Positions 1 through 9,813 of a stretch of DNA of 64,000 nt are shown piece after piece; the stretch's first letter is position 1, and each line of letters starts with the position of its first letter. The translations under genes and the position numbers were made by a program. Source of the DNA: an uncultured Cohaesibacter sp. (GTDB lineage: Bacteria; Pseudomonadota; Alphaproteobacteria; Rhizobiales; Cohaesibacteraceae). The notes beneath the pieces are model-generated. The model was given only the letters and a program-made list of their open reading frames with translations. It searched no databases and was not told the DNA's origin. Location: assembly GCF_963678225.1 (NCBI RefSeq), contig NZ_OY782764.1, forward strand, positions 124,001-188,000, in the 5' to 3' direction.

Positions 1-504
1 ATCGGCCAAAATGACAGCGGGATCATGAGCCAACGCTCTGGCAATTGCGACGCGCTGACGTTCCCCGCCAGAAAAGCTGGCAATTGTCCGCTGCGTCAGG
101 TCCTTGATATTGAGTTTTTGCAGCGTGCTCCGCGCTCTTTCCAAGAGCGCAGCATGCCTCGTACCATGCAGATAGCCGGTAGCGATGGCTGCATTGGATA
201 AGGCATCGAGTTCTTCAAACAGCAGAAAATCCTGAAACACCATACCAACACTGGAGCGGCGAAATTGGGCGCACGCCTCTTCGCCCATGGTTGAAAGCTC
301 CGCGTCCCCCCAGCGCACCTGTCCCTGCGCCACATTGGCCAATCCGGCCAGCGCATAAAGCATGGTCGACTTGCCCGCTCCGGATGGCCCTCTGATCCCG
401 ACGGTCTCTCCGGGATGAACCACCAACTCCTCGACGGTCAACAGCGTGCGCCCGCGCTCGCCCGAGACCAGCAAGCCCCTTACAGACAGTTCCAGCGAAT
501 CCAT
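1..504 (-). CDS. ABC transporter ATP-binding protein (C-terminus cut by window edge)
   Basis: This is the first 168 codons of an ABC ATPase that runs off the window. The Walker A motif GPSGAGKST lies near residue 40, a Q-loop (VFQDFLLFEE) follows near residue 92, and the signature SFSGGERQRVAIARAL lies near residue 145. The visible part stops inside Walker B (AVILAD). The ATG at 504 begins 4 bases after the stop of the upstream Tat-signal gene, so the two are probably cotranscribed. The short LolD/MacB-like build suggests partnership with an FtsX-type permease, expected beyond the window edge. The substrate is unknown. The family call is firm and the subfamily is inference. Confidence 0.85.
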   Translation of the reverse strand, partial: MDSLELSVRGLLVSGERGRTLLTVEELVVHPGETVGIRGPSGAGKSTMLYALAGLANVAQGQVRWGDAELSTMGEEACAQFRRSSVGMVFQDFLLFEELDALSNAAIATGYLHGTRHAALLERARSTLQKLNIKDLTQRTIASFSGGERQRVAIARALAHDPAVILAD

Positions 505-508
505 GCCC

Positions 509-958
509 TTATACCCGCCGATATTGCGCGTTTTCCAGCCGCACCATGCTGTAGAAGCCTGTCTCCGGATCGGAATAGCCGCCCAAATGAAGCCGCCCAT
601 CGACAACGATGCGCTTGTTGAAAGGAATGACATCAACAATCCGGCGCGCATAGATCGCCAGAATATCGTCAGGCCAATCTGCTTCCGGCTCACAGAAGGG
701 ACACACGGCCATCGGCATTTTCGTCAAAACAAAGAATTTTGATTCCGCCTTCAGGGGCGGCGCCATGAAGCCATTGACAGAAATGACCTGCCCTTCATGC
801 TCCTTGGCAAAGTCGGAGAATGACAGATCCTTGTTATAGAGCTCACGCATTTTGATGGATTTTGGGGCAGCGAGCACAGACGGCGTCAGCGACAGCCCCA
901 GCAGACCACCGCCAGCAACGGCTGCAGATCCTTTAAGAAGCGCACGACGATCCAACAT
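509..958 (-). CDS. Tat-signal exported small protein with CPFC motif
   Basis: The protein has 149 residues. Its N-terminus, MLDRRALLKGSAAVAGGG, followed by a hydrophobic stretch and an Ala-rich cleavage site, is a clear twin-arginine signal, so the product is probably periplasmic. I chose the ATG at 958 over an in-frame start further upstream because GAGAGGGAT sits just before it and the Tat signal then begins at residue 1. The mature part is an all-beta-looking domain with a CPFCEP motif near residue 85, which could bind a metal. It loosely resembles the DUF3299 type of small exported proteins, but that is a weak impression. It is linked to the ABC ATPase 4 bases downstream and may be its periplasmic partner. 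Confidence 0.75.
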   Translation of the reverse strand: MLDRRALLKGSAAVAGGGLLGLSLTPSVLAAPKSIKMRELYNKDLSFSDFAKEHEGQVISVNGFMAPPLKAESKFFVLTKMPMAVCPFCEPEADWPDDILAIYARRIVDVIPFNKRIVVDGRLHLGGYSDPETGFYSMVRLENAQYRRV

Positions 959-1047
959 GATATCCCTCTCTTTCAAACGACATGTTGCAAGCCTCAGCCC
1001 AAGCGGGCAGTTTGGCAGTCTGTCTGCCCCTCTCCGACGAGGGGCCA

Positions 1048-1080
1048 ACAAAGCAAACAAAGAGGGGCTGATGCCCCTCT
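1048..1080 (-). terminator. Rho-independent terminator after phoA
   Basis: A hairpin at 1061-1080 pairs AGAGGGG with CCCCTCT around a short loop. On the minus strand it is followed by a T-rich run (TTTGTTTGCTTTG). It lies about 30 bases past the alkaline phosphatase stop and separates that gene from the Tat-signal/ABC operon. Confidence 0.7.
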
Positions 1081-1108
1081 TCTTTTTCGTACAGGTGCCA
1101 AATCAAGC

Positions 1109-2584
1109 TTATTCAGCCGTCGCGGCCTGAAGCATGACATGGAAGATTTCATTCTGTTCGATGGTGGAATCAAACAGGTGCGACCAAGGGCCACGACCAT
1201 AAACAGCAACATCTTCGCCAGAATGGGATTCAGAAGACAGCGGGATCAGGGACTGCTGAACATAATCGATATCCATTGCCTGTTCCTGCGTAACCTCAGG
1301 GCGAGATCCCGAGCCATCTTCACCCAGAATGGAACCAGGACCATTGAGGAAGCCAACAACGGTGTAAGGTTTGCCGTCCTTGCCCATCAGTGGTTTATCA
1401 GAATGCCTGGTGCCAGCTGGATCGATATCGTAGCACAGGCCCAAAACGTCAGACCCACGACCGCAATAGCCGTTGAAAGCAATCGCATGCTCATGGTCGG
1501 CGGTGACGACAATCAGGGTTTCCTGCGGATCGGTCATTTCAACGGCTTTGGCAATCGCTTCAGCGAAGGCAACACCATCGGTGACCGTACGCGCAGCGTT
1601 ACCAGCATGGTTGGCATGGTCAACACGACCTGCTTCAATGGTCAGGAAGTAGCCATTCTTCGAACCGTCCAGAGCCTTGATGCTGGCTTCGGTCATTTCA
1701 GCCAGAGAAGGCTCTCCGGTGCGGTCTGCTTCATATTTCATGTGAGAGGATTCAAACAGGCCAAGAACCGGCTTGCTCCAATCGGCAGATGCGAAGGTCT
1801 TGTCATCCCAGATATACTGGATGCCAGCAGCTTTGGCTTCTTCAATCAGATTCTTACCATCCGTGCGCTTGCCGCTTTTGCCTTCTTCACCCTTGGTCTC
1901 TTTGGTGATGAAGTTGCGACGACCACCGCCCATGGCGATATCGACAGCACCGGATTTCATCACGTCGATGAGCTGGACGGCAATGTCTTTCTGGCCACAG
2001 CCTTCCGGCAGATAGGAATCGGCTTCGAAGTTACGATCTGCAGAATGGGCATAGGCAGAAGCAGGCGTTGCGTGGGTAAGGCGAGCGGTAGAGATGACAC
2101 CGATCTGTTTTCCCATGGCGGAGAAGGTTTCAACAGCGTTTGTCACCGTTGCGCCTTCAACAGCAGAGCAATCGCCACGCGCAAGGGTCTCGTCAACGCC
2201 AAGCACACCGGCCTTGGTCTTTACGCCGGTATGAAAAGCGGTGCCCGTACCGGCAGAATCAGGGGTCTGGGCATTGGTATTGTAGGTTTTGACCAAAGCA
2301 ACATGCGGCAGCGCATCCTGCGGCAGAACATGTTCACTGCCCAGCTTGCCAGCCTGCTGACCGGCATAAAGGCGGGTCGCATAGTTGGAGCCGACACCGT
2401 TGCCATCTGCAATCAACAGAATGATGTTTTTGGCTTTATTGGTGATGGGCTGAACGGCCATGCGGGCCTTGATGGATGCCTGCGCATCCTTGAACCACTG
2501 ATTGTCAGCCTGTTTGAAATCAGCCGCAAATGCGACAGACGATGTAAGCAGCAGGGATGCCGCTACAAGGATAGATTTTTTCAT
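1109..2584 (-). CDS. phoA: Alkaline phosphatase, PhoA type
   Basis: This is a 491-residue periplasmic phosphomonoesterase that releases phosphate from organic esters. The first 20 residues (MKKSILVAASLLLTSSVAFA) are a Sec signal peptide. The metal ligand and nucleophile motif is PDSAGTGTAFHTG, where the Ser of DSA is the family nucleophile. The metal-binding segments VTADHEHA and the C-terminal SHSGEDVAVYGRGP follow the usual order, and the length is normal for the family. The gene is monocistronic, with a terminator behind it. A Pho-box-like site lies about 50-65 bases upstream of the ATG, so PhoB control under phosphate starvation is likely. The function is confident; use of the symbol assumes orthology with the E. 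coli type. Confidence 0.93.
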   Translation of the reverse strand: MKKSILVAASLLLTSSVAFAADFKQADNQWFKDAQASIKARMAVQPITNKAKNIILLIADGNGVGSNYATRLYAGQQAGKLGSEHVLPQDALPHVALVKTYNTNAQTPDSAGTGTAFHTGVKTKAGVLGVDETLARGDCSAVEGATVTNAVETFSAMGKQIGVISTARLTHATPASAYAHSADRNFEADSYLPEGCGQKDIAVQLIDVMKSGAVDIAMGGGRRNFITKETKGEEGKSGKRTDGKNLIEEAKAAGIQYIWDDKTFASADWSKPVLGLFESSHMKYEADRTGEPSLAEMTEASIKALDGSKNGYFLTIEAGRVDHANHAGNAARTVTDGVAFAEAIAKAVEMTDPQETLIVVTADHEHAIAFNGYCGRGSDVLGLCYDIDPAGTRHSDKPLMGKDGKPYTVVGFLNGPGSILGEDGSGSRPEVTQEQAMDIDYVQQSLIPLSSESHSGEDVAVYGRGPWSHLFDSTIEQNEIFHVMLQAATAE

Positions 2585-2631
2585 GATGAAAACTCCCGAT
2601 CAAGGTAATGCCCGCAACCTAGGAGTGCTTG

Positions 2632-2649
2632 ATGACACTTATGTAACAA
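2632..2649 (-). promoter_or_regulatory. Pho-box-like PhoB site upstream of phoA
   Basis: On the gene strand two TGT-containing half-sites, TTGTTAC and GTGTCAT, are separated by ATAA. This gives the 11-base periodicity of the CTGTCAT-N4-CTGTCAT Pho box. The second half-site matches 6 of 7 positions and the first 4 of 7. The position in front of an alkaline phosphatase is what supports the call. Confidence 0.55.
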
Positions 2650-3024
2650 AAGGAGACGAACTTGAAATAAATCAAAAGAAAAAAGAAAGCGCGAAAAAAT
2701 CCATCTGAAACAGTAGTCTGCCAGACAAGTTCAACCCTCTTATGCCCGAAATTCAACAAAATTTATTCTTTAATAACAAATAACACGCGTCTTTCAGAGA
2801 AATATTTCCGGTTGCAAAAATAATCACCACTCCACACTGAAAATACTGTCAATAACTTTAGTATAACAAATTTCATACAACATAGACCACAATGACACCT
2901 TATCTATTCTATTCAGTTAATGTAATATTATATTTTGACACATTAAATGAGAATGAAACCATCAGAGACGACGACTCTCATAATATACAACCAAGAACAT
3001 AATAATATCTGAGGGACAAGTTAA
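2650..3024. other. AT-rich intergenic region between phoA and the chemoreceptor
   Basis: The region between the divergent phoA and chemoreceptor genes is much more AT-rich than the neighbouring coding DNA. It holds a consensus -35 hexamer TTGACA at 2935-2940 without a well-spaced -10 element, and one imperfect CtrA-like site. I see no supported gene in it. The promoters for both flanking genes must lie here. Confidence 0.5.
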
Positions 3025-5085
3025 ATGTTTAACCACCTTAAATCGTTGAGCGCCAAAATTGTCGCCACTGTTTTTACTCTGGTTGCTTTGACTTTCGTCG
3101 CAGATACTATCCTAACGCAGTCTATCAGCAGCCGGGTTTATGACAAGACAGAGCAACTGACAGACCAGATGCATGCCGTTGTCGACCAGAAAGACACCCA
3201 GATTGAGCAATTGCTCAGCGGACTTCTGGATTCCAAAGAGCACACACAGGCTTTGAGCCACACCTTGGCCAAAAGCGAACTTTCAGCGCAAAACCAACAA
3301 AAGCAGGCCTATCTGGAAGGCACCAGACAAGGCATATCGCTTTCCGTCGCCTCGCTTGTCAGCAATGCCATGATGGCCGGAGAAGCGTCCCTTGCAGAGG
3401 AACGCATTGAAGCGATGCTGGAAGACAAGCAGATCGCGGCAATCAATCTCTGGCGCACCGATGGCAATCTTGCCTTCAGGGACAATGTCACCATTGAGGC
3501 GGTGAATAGCTATGTCGATGCAGATGTGTTTGAGTCCCGAAAGCCGGACCCTGCGGTGTCGATTCCCGCAGAGCGCCGAGCGACTTTCGACAAGGCGCTG
3601 GAAACGCTCTCCAACAAGGAGAGTTTTGACTCCACTTTAAAGGATGACGACGGCAACGAGATTCCGGTCACCTATTCCTACTTCATCCTCAAAAACAGCG
3701 AAGACTGCCAGAGCTGCCATGACGCAGCCATCCCCAACCGTGGTGTTCTGGAGGTCGCGGTAGACAGCAGCGAACTCATCGCCCTGTTTGAAAAGTCCGA
3801 TGCACTCATCAAGGAGATGGATGCGCAAGCGGCTGAAGAAAAGGCAGCGCTGATCGCGGCAAGCCAGAGCGAAAAGGAAAAGGTCGCCCAGCAAACTGTG
3901 CGCTACACCGCCGAACTCAACGAATCCAAACAGGCAATCGAGGATACCCGCAAGGAAGCCTCCATGATGAGCATGGGCTCGAAGGTCTTCTTCTTTTTCG
4001 TCACGATTCTTCTGCTGATTCTTGCCTTGCGCAAATTGCTGACCACGCCTCTGCGCCGCCTGACCTCGGCAATGCTGCGCCTTGCCCAGAATGATCTCAG
4101 CGTGGAGGCAACCGATGCCCACCGCACCGACGAAATCGGCGCCATGAGCAAGGCGATTGGAACCTTCAAGGAAAATGCCATTGAGCGGCAGAAGCTGGAG
4201 CGGGAAGCGCAGAACCATATGCTCGCGCAGAAAGAGCGCCAGCAACAGATCGACGCCCTGTTCAACGCCTTCCGCACCCGCATTCAGGAGGCCCTGCACA
4301 CCGTTTCCAACAGCGCCGAACGCATGCAGCAATCTGCCTCTTCACTCAATCACATTTCCTCGGCCACATCGGATCGCGCCCATTCGGTCAATCAGGCCTC
4401 AAGCCATTCCTCCGAGAATGTGCAGATGATGGCAGCCGCAAGCACCGAAATGACCTCTTCGATTGAGGAAATCGGACAGCAGGTAATCCGCACCAACGAT
4501 CTGGTGATGACCGCCTCTGATGAAGCCAAAGCGACAGACAAAAAGGTCGCAAGCCTCGCCTCAGCCGCCGAAGAGATCGGCGAAGTGGTTTCGCTGATCA
4601 AGGATATCTCGGAACAAACCAACCTGCTGGCCCTCAACGCGACCATCGAAGCTGCCCGCGCTGGCGAAGCTGGGCGCGGCTTTGCAGTCGTTGCTGCAGA
4701 GGTCAAGGAACTGGCTTCCCAAACAGGCAAGGCCACCGAAGACATTGCCAACAGGGTCCAGACGATCCAATCCTCAACCGGCGATTCTGTCGAGGCCATC
4801 CGTTCCATTGCCGCCAAAATGACCGAGATCAGCCAATATACCACGGCCATCAGCGCCGCCGTTCAGGAGCAGAATGCCTCGACCAACGAGATTTCCCTGA
4901 ATATTCAGCAGGCTGCTGAGGGGACTAAGGAAATCGTACAGAATATCTCCGAGGTTGCCTCTTCCACCGAAGAAACCAGAAGCTCTGCCGACGAAGTGCA
5001 AGCCGCATCGGCCACCGTTGCCAGTGTCGCCACCGACATGCGCACCATTATCGACGATTTCCTCGAAAAGGTCGCAGCAGCCTAA
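3025..5085 (+). CDS. Methyl-accepting chemotaxis protein with CxxCH periplasmic sensor
   Basis: This 686-residue chemoreceptor has TM1 at about 8-30, a periplasmic domain of roughly 280 residues, TM2 at about 315-335, a HAMP domain to about 390, and a signalling domain with the conserved hairpin tip ([31 protein letters not shown] region, near 525-560). The periplasmic domain contains CQSCH at residues 228-232, a canonical covalent haem c attachment motif, followed by [11 protein letters not shown]-terminal coiled coil precedes TM2. Haem-containing chemoreceptors of this general kind are known from Geobacter and are thought to sense redox state or gases; that role here is inference. The gene stands alone with a strong terminator behind it. 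It carries no nearby che genes, so it must feed a pathway encoded elsewhere. Confidence 0.92.
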   Translation: MFNHLKSLSAKIVATVFTLVALTFVADTILTQSISSRVYDKTEQLTDQMHAVVDQKDTQIEQLLSGLLDSKEHTQALSHTLAKSELSAQNQQKQAYLEGTRQGISLSVASLVSNAMMAGEASLAEERIEAMLEDKQIAAINLWRTDGNLAFRDNVTIEAVNSYVDADVFESRKPDPAVSIPAERRATFDKALETLSNKESFDSTLKDDDGNEIPVTYSYFILKNSEDCQSCHDAAIPNRGVLEVAVDSSELIALFEKSDALIKEMDAQAAEEKAALIAASQSEKEKVAQQTVRYTAELNESKQAIEDTRKEASMMSMGSKVFFFFVTILLLILALRKLLTTPLRRLTSAMLRLAQNDLSVEATDAHRTDEIGAMSKAIGTFKENAIERQKLEREAQNHMLAQKERQQQIDALFNAFRTRIQEALHTVSNSAERMQQSASSLNHISSATSDRAHSVNQASSHSSENVQMMAAASTEMTSSIEEIGQQVIRTNDLVMTASDEAKATDKKVASLASAAEEIGEVVSLIKDISEQTNLLALNATIEAARAGEAGRGFAVVAAEVKELASQTGKATEDIANRVQTIQSSTGDSVEAIRSIAAKMTEISQYTTAISAAVQEQNASTNEISLNIQQAAEGTKEIVQNISEVASSTEETRSSADEVQAASATVASVATDMRTIIDDFLEKVAAA

Positions 5086-5114
5086 GCGCTTAAGACCAAA
5101 TCAGAAGACAAAAG

Positions 5115-5149
5115 AAAACCGTGCAGGCGATATGTCCTGCACGGTTTTT
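5115..5149 (+). terminator. Rho-independent terminator after the chemoreceptor gene
   Basis: A perfect 9-bp stem, CCGTGCAGG (5119-5127) with CCTGCACGG (5136-5144), is preceded by an A run and followed by TTTTT. It lies about 30 bases after the stop codon. Confidence 0.9.
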
Positions 5150-5211
5150 CTATGTCTCACCTTGCTGAAGGCCCCGCAAATCAGCATGCATCAATGCGGG
5201 GGTGTCTGCAC

Positions 5212-6216
5212 TCAGCTTTTCTTGAAGATATATTGTGTATGCTGGGAATAGCTCTCGCCCGGCTTCAGAACCGCAGACGGAAAGTCCGGATTATGGATGG
5301 CGTCTGGCCAGATCTGCGGTTCAAGGCAGAAACCGCCATGCTTGCCCATGGTGACGCCTTCAAGCCCCGGCATGCCTTCTTTCATATTCACGCCATCATA
5401 GGCCTGCACGCCCGGCTCCGTGGTCGTCACATCCATGCTGACACCGGATTTGGGGCTGGAAAGAGTAGCAACCCGACGCAGAGACCCACCAGCATCTGCG
5501 AGACAATAGTTATTGTCGATCGCGGCAATGCTGGTTGCTTCGCCTACTCGCTTGGTGGTACGGAAATCAAGGCTTGAACCCTCCACTGGCAAAAGCTTGC
5601 CCGTCGGGATGAGCTCGTCATTGACCTCCAGATACTGCTCGGCATCCACCTGCAGCATATGATCCATGACGGTTGGGTCGCCATCAAGATTGAAATAGCT
5701 GTGATGGGCCAGATTGCAGAGCGTTGTGGCGTCCGTCGTCGCTGACATGGCCATATCCAGAACGCCCCCTTCCAGAAGGGAATAGACAATCTTGATGGTC
5801 AGATTGCCCGGAAAGCCCATTTCACCGTCAGGCAAGGTGATGGACATATGCACGGCATTCTCTTCCACCTTATCAAAGGTCCAGACCTGAACGCCCATAC
5901 CCTTTTTGCCACCATGCAGGGTATGTTTGCCAAGAAAGTTGGTATCCAGCTGATAGGTCTTGCCGTCCAGTTCCAGATGCCCATCGCGAATGCGGTTACC
6001 CACGCGACCGGCTGTCGCGCCAAAATGTGACCCATAGGCGAGATAATCTTCCAACTTTTCAAAGCCACACACCAGCGGTTTGTCATGCCCATCAAGACGC
6101 AGATCCTGAATGACGGTTCCATAAGACAGGATCTTGGCGGTCAGACCTCCACCGCGAATAGTTGCACGCTGCACCGGCGTACCATCCAGCATAACACCAA
6201 ATTGCTCAACAGACAT
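5212..6216 (-). CDS. galM: Aldose 1-epimerase (mutarotase)
   Basis: This 334-residue cytosolic enzyme interconverts the alpha and beta anomers of hexoses and pentoses. It has the family hallmarks: NRIRDGHLELDG near residue 75, the catalytic-histidine segment NLAHHSYFNLDGD near 168, EPGVQAYDG near 270, and the C-terminal CLEPQIWPDAIHNPDFPS with the catalytic Glu. The length is normal. It has its own promoter region and is separated by about 200 bases from the acyltransferase fusion gene downstream of 9.8 kb on the same strand. Xylose and glucoside genes lie within 10 kb, which fits sugar use, but it is not in their operons. Confidence 0.92.
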   Translation of the reverse strand: MSVEQFGVMLDGTPVQRATIRGGGLTAKILSYGTVIQDLRLDGHDKPLVCGFEKLEDYLAYGSHFGATAGRVGNRIRDGHLELDGKTYQLDTNFLGKHTLHGGKKGMGVQVWTFDKVEENAVHMSITLPDGEMGFPGNLTIKIVYSLLEGGVLDMAMSATTDATTLCNLAHHSYFNLDGDPTVMDHMLQVDAEQYLEVNDELIPTGKLLPVEGSSLDFRTTKRVGEATSIAAIDNNYCLADAGGSLRRVATLSSPKSGVSMDVTTTEPGVQAYDGVNMKEGMPGLEGVTMGKHGGFCLEPQIWPDAIHNPDFPSAVLKPGESYSQHTQYIFKKS

Positions 6217-6417
6217 AAGTGAGTTCCTCTAAACAGTAAGACAGACGCCACTGCTGCTGACTATCACCAGACGGAGCGCCTTTTGAAAATTCAGCGAAAG
6301 CCTATCAGACTTCGCGTTTGGAAAATTGCTTCAGAGCAAAGACCGGTAAAATTGCATCCTGCATCCCCACCACTTTAAGCCGCCATATCAATCAAGATGA
6401 CGCAAGCCCTCTCCGGG

Positions 6418-9400
6418 CTAGTGACATTTCACCCCTTTGATCTCTTCCACCCGCTTCTGCACAGAAGCCAGATCGACCTTGCCGGTTGCCAGAACCGGCA
6501 CCTCATCAATAATCAGTTCGGCTGGCACCAGAATGTCTGCCGCCCCATTGGCCTTGGCATGACGGGAGAATTCAAACAGATCCGCATCAGGTTTGTTGGT
6601 CACCAGAATGATCTTTTCTCCCTTCTTGGCATCGGGCAAGCGCGCCGCCGCCGAGAGATAGTCCGGCCAGAGGTCAAAGGCCAACACTTCAACAGCTGCC
6701 AGCGACACCTTCTCTCCGGCAATGTCGGCAAAGCGTTTGGCGCGCCCGATAATCTTGATATAGCCCTCTTCATCGATAGTGACGATATCGCCGGTATCAT
6801 GCCATCCATCCGGCGGAGGGATCACCTCTCCGGGTTTATCGGCACTCAAATAACCAACCATGACATTGTCGCCCTTGATGAGCAGCCGCCCGCCTTCCTT
6901 AAGGCCCGGCACAGGGCTGAGCTTGGTCTGAATGCCGGGCAATGCCTTGCCCACGGTACCAACCTTGTTGAAAATCGGCGTATTGACAGCAATCACCGGC
7001 GCGGTTTCTGTCACACCATAGCCTTCCAGCAGCCGCACCCCGAAGCGCTGCATGAACAGCTCCCGCGTCGGCGCCTTGACCGCCTCGGCCCCTGAAATGC
7101 AATAGCGCACGCTGCGGAAGTCAAACGGATGAGCGGTACGCGCATAGCCATTAAGGAACGTATCCGTGCCAAAGAATAACGTCGCGTTGGTGCCGTAAAC
7201 AAGCTCGGGAATGATCCGATAATGCAGCGGCGAGGGATAGAGATAAACTGGTATCGCATGAATGAGCGGCAGGATCGTGCCCACTGTCAGACCGAAGCAA
7301 TGGAACATCGGCAGCACGTTAAAGGCCACATCCCCCATATTGAAGTCGATGGCAGCTGCCGCTTGCGCAATATTGGCCAGGAGATTCCGATGGGTCAGAA
7401 TAACGCCCTTGGGCAAACCTTCCGAGCCGGAAGTGAAGAGAATGACCGCTGGATCATCGGCCTTGCGTGCAACCAGAGGCTTGGAACGATGCAGCAAACC
7501 GGAGAGTTTGTCCTTGGTGCCGGTCTTGCCCCGTAGATCATCCACCCAGACGATCTCCACATGCTCGGACAGCTTGGCAATCATATCCTCCAGTTTGCCC
7601 TGCTCTATGAATGTGCGCGATGTGAGCACGGATTTGAGCTGCGCCGTTTTGCAAGACGAAATCATGTTGGCCACACCCGTCGAGAAATTGAGCATCGCCG
7701 GTATCTTGCCTGCCGACATCAGCCCAAGGATCACAGCCGCCGTTCCCGTTGCGTTGGGCAGCAGCACCCCAACCCTTTCCTCAGCCGCGAAATCGCGCTG
7801 GAAATGGGTTCCCAACACGCGGGCAGCCGTCAACAGGCGCCCGTAGCTCATCTGCCCCGCAAAAGGATCTTCAAGCGTCACACGCCGCATCCCCACGCCG
7901 TGTGCCACCTTGATGACATTTTCAAGCACCGTCATATCCACGTCGGTGGTGCGCAACACAAGTTCAGACATCACCCGCTGCAGCGAAGCCCCCGCCGCCA
8001 TGCGACGTCTGCGCCCCTTGAAACTGGGCGGCACCTGCAGCTTGACCGGTTCAAGGATCGTCACCTTGACCTTGGGGAAGAATTGGCGACGCACATTGCC
8101 CGGCTCGATGGCCGTTGAATAGCTACGCTCCAACCCTTCAATGCGAATAGGTACAACCTTGGAGCCCGTCATCTCTGCGGCCATGGCAGCCACGTCATAA
8201 ACCTTCATCAAGCCGCCGGTCGCCGAAACGCGCCCTTCAGGAAAGATCACAAGGGAATTACCACTCTGCAAGGCATCAACCACGGCTTCTGTCGCGACAG
8301 GCTGGGAAGGTTCCAGCACAAGATATTTAAAGAAGCGCATGAAGGGATGCATCCACCAAGTCTTGGCCGTTTTCGCATCAATGGCAAAAATCGGCTCTTC
8401 CTCGGTGATGGCCATGGCCAGCGGCCCATCCAGAAAGCTCACATGATTGAAGGCAAGAATGGGCGACTTGCCTGCCTTCTCCAGATTTTCACGCCCCTCC
8501 ACTTCAAGACGCGAGAAAGTGCGAAACAGGATATTGACCAGATCCCACAAGGGGTTGGTCGGCATATAGCGCACCATCAACCAGGCAACCACGATATTGG
8601 CGACGGCCAGAGTGGTAAAGACATGCGACGCGCTAAGCCCCACCGCCTGAAACGCGGCAACAGCAACGCCAGAAAAAACGATGAAACCGGCATTGAGAAT
8701 ATTGGCTCCAGCCACGACCCGCGCCCTGTGATCGCGCCGCGCCCAGCTTTGCAAAGCGGTGAAGCTTGGCACCACAAGCAAGGCACCGGAAATGGCAAGC
8801 CCCCCCAGATCAATCGCCACCCGAATGGCCGCAGTATGGGTAAAGAAATCGAGCACGCTATCGGCAACAAGCGGCTCGCTAATCTGCGAAAGGTTCCAGG
8901 CCAGCTGCATGCAGAAAAAAGCCAGCAATGCGGCACCAAATGGCGCTGGCAGTAGAACCACGCGTCCGGCACAGAGCCAAGCAGCGATAGCCGACCCAAT
9001 GGCGACAGACACAGCAAAGACCACCGAATAGATAGTCACCACCAACGGGCTACCGCCCATGACCTGATCAACGAAGCTGGGAACCAGCGCAGTGAGCACC
9101 GCGCCCATCAGCCAGAACCATGATATGAAAAGCGCTGTCGTCCAAAGCCTTTTGTCTTCTCGCAGCTCCCTGACGAGACGAATTGTGGACCCCACAATAT
9201 TGACAGACACCCGCAGATCAGGGTTGCTGAACCCCGTCTTGGGAATATGCCGACTGATCAGCCAGCAGACGAGCGCCAGTATCAGCATCACCGGCGCAAA
9301 GACCCGGGCATCAAGGCCATCATCAGCCACAAAGCCGGCTGCGATTGTGCCTGCCAATATGGCAATGAAGGTTGCCCCTTCCACCCACGCATTGGCACCG

Positions 9401-9813
9401 GGCAGCTCCCGCCGCCCCATCAGATCAGGCAAGATGCCGTATTTGATGGGCCCGAACAGGGCTGAAATCACCCCGAAAAGAAACAGCGCCAGCATGGACA
9501 CAGGCACCGAAGCCAGAATGATGCCCGCAACCGCCACAAAAGCTGCTCCGATCTCGAATAGCTTCAGCCGCTCGGCAAGCCAGCCCTTGTCATATTTATC
9601 TGCCAACTCCCCTCCAAGCGCTGACAAGATCAGGAAAGGTAGCATGAAAATGGCACTCGCCAGCGTGATCAGCGAAGCGGCCTCGTCTCCCTGCAATTGC
9701 ACAAGAATAAGGAAAACAAGGGAATAGCGCAGGAAATTATCATTAAACGCAGAAAGAAATTGCGTCCAGAACAGAGGCGCAAACCGTTTCGATATCATAA
9801 GATGGCGACGCAT
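6418..9813 (-). CDS. Three-module lysophospholipid transporter / acyltransferase / acyl-ACP synthetase
   Basis: This 1131-residue protein fuses three activities of lysophospholipid repair. Residues 1 to about 400 form an MFS transporter of the LplT type (FWTQFLSAFNDNFLRYSL start, many TM segments). Residues of about 420-620 form a PlsC-type acyltransferase with NHVSFLD (the HX4D motif) and FPEGRVSATG. The rest is an AMP-forming acyl-ACP synthetase with LFTSGSEGLPKGVILTH, YGVTETAP and GWHDTGD motifs. In E. coli LplT and Aas are separate proteins that flip lyso-PE inward and re-acylate it; here both are one chain. I chose the ATG at 9813 (MRRHLMISKRF) because GAAAG lies 9 bases upstream, while an upstream in-frame start would add a poorly conserved tail. 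Confidence 0.9.
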   Translation of the reverse strand: MRRHLMISKRFAPLFWTQFLSAFNDNFLRYSLVFLILVQLQGDEAASLITLASAIFMLPFLILSALGGELADKYDKGWLAERLKLFEIGAAFVAVAGIILASVPVSMLALFLFGVISALFGPIKYGILPDLMGRRELPGANAWVEGATFIAILAGTIAAGFVADDGLDARVFAPVMLILALVCWLISRHIPKTGFSNPDLRVSVNIVGSTIRLVRELREDKRLWTTALFISWFWLMGAVLTALVPSFVDQVMGGSPLVVTIYSVVFAVSVAIGSAIAAWLCAGRVVLLPAPFGAALLAFFCMQLAWNLSQISEPLVADSVLDFFTHTAAIRVAIDLGGLAISGALLVVPSFTALQSWARRDHRARVVAGANILNAGFIVFSGVAVAAFQAVGLSASHVFTTLAVANIVVAWLMVRYMPTNPLWDLVNILFRTFSRLEVEGRENLEKAGKSPILAFNHVSFLDGPLAMAITEEEPIFAIDAKTAKTWWMHPFMRFFKYLVLEPSQPVATEAVVDALQSGNSLVIFPEGRVSATGGLMKVYDVAAMAAEMTGSKVVPIRIEGLERSYSTAIEPGNVRRQFFPKVKVTILEPVKLQVPPSFKGRRRRMAAGASLQRVMSELVLRTTDVDMTVLENVIKVAHGVGMRRVTLEDPFAGQMSYGRLLTAARVLGTHFQRDFAAEERVGVLLPNATGTAAVILGLMSAGKIPAMLNFSTGVANMISSCKTAQLKSVLTSRTFIEQGKLEDMIAKLSEHVEIVWVDDLRGKTGTKDKLSGLLHRSKPLVARKADDPAVILFTSGSEGLPKGVILTHRNLLANIAQAAAAIDFNMGDVAFNVLPMFHCFGLTVGTILPLIHAIPVYLYPSPLHYRIIPELVYGTNATLFFGTDTFLNGYARTAHPFDFRSVRYCISGAEAVKAPTRELFMQRFGVRLLEGYGVTETAPVIAVNTPIFNKVGTVGKALPGIQTKLSPVPGLKEGGRLLIKGDNVMVGYLSADKPGEVIPPPDGWHDTGDIVTIDEEGYIKIIGRAKRFADIAGEKVSLAAVEVLAFDLWPDYLSAAARLPDAKKGEKIILVTNKPDADLFEFSRHAKANGAADILVPAELIIDEVPVLATGKVDLASVQKRVEEIKGVKCH

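Noticed and set aside
1139..2608. A 489-codon open frame on the plus strand opposite phoA
   Set aside because: It is the antisense of a well-conserved alkaline phosphatase gene and has no recognisable motif or ribosome site. Long antisense frames are common in GC-rich genes.
2917..2931. CtrA-like site TTAA-N7-TTAT before the chemoreceptor gene
   Set aside because: One mismatch in a very AT-rich stretch is expected by chance; not called as a site.
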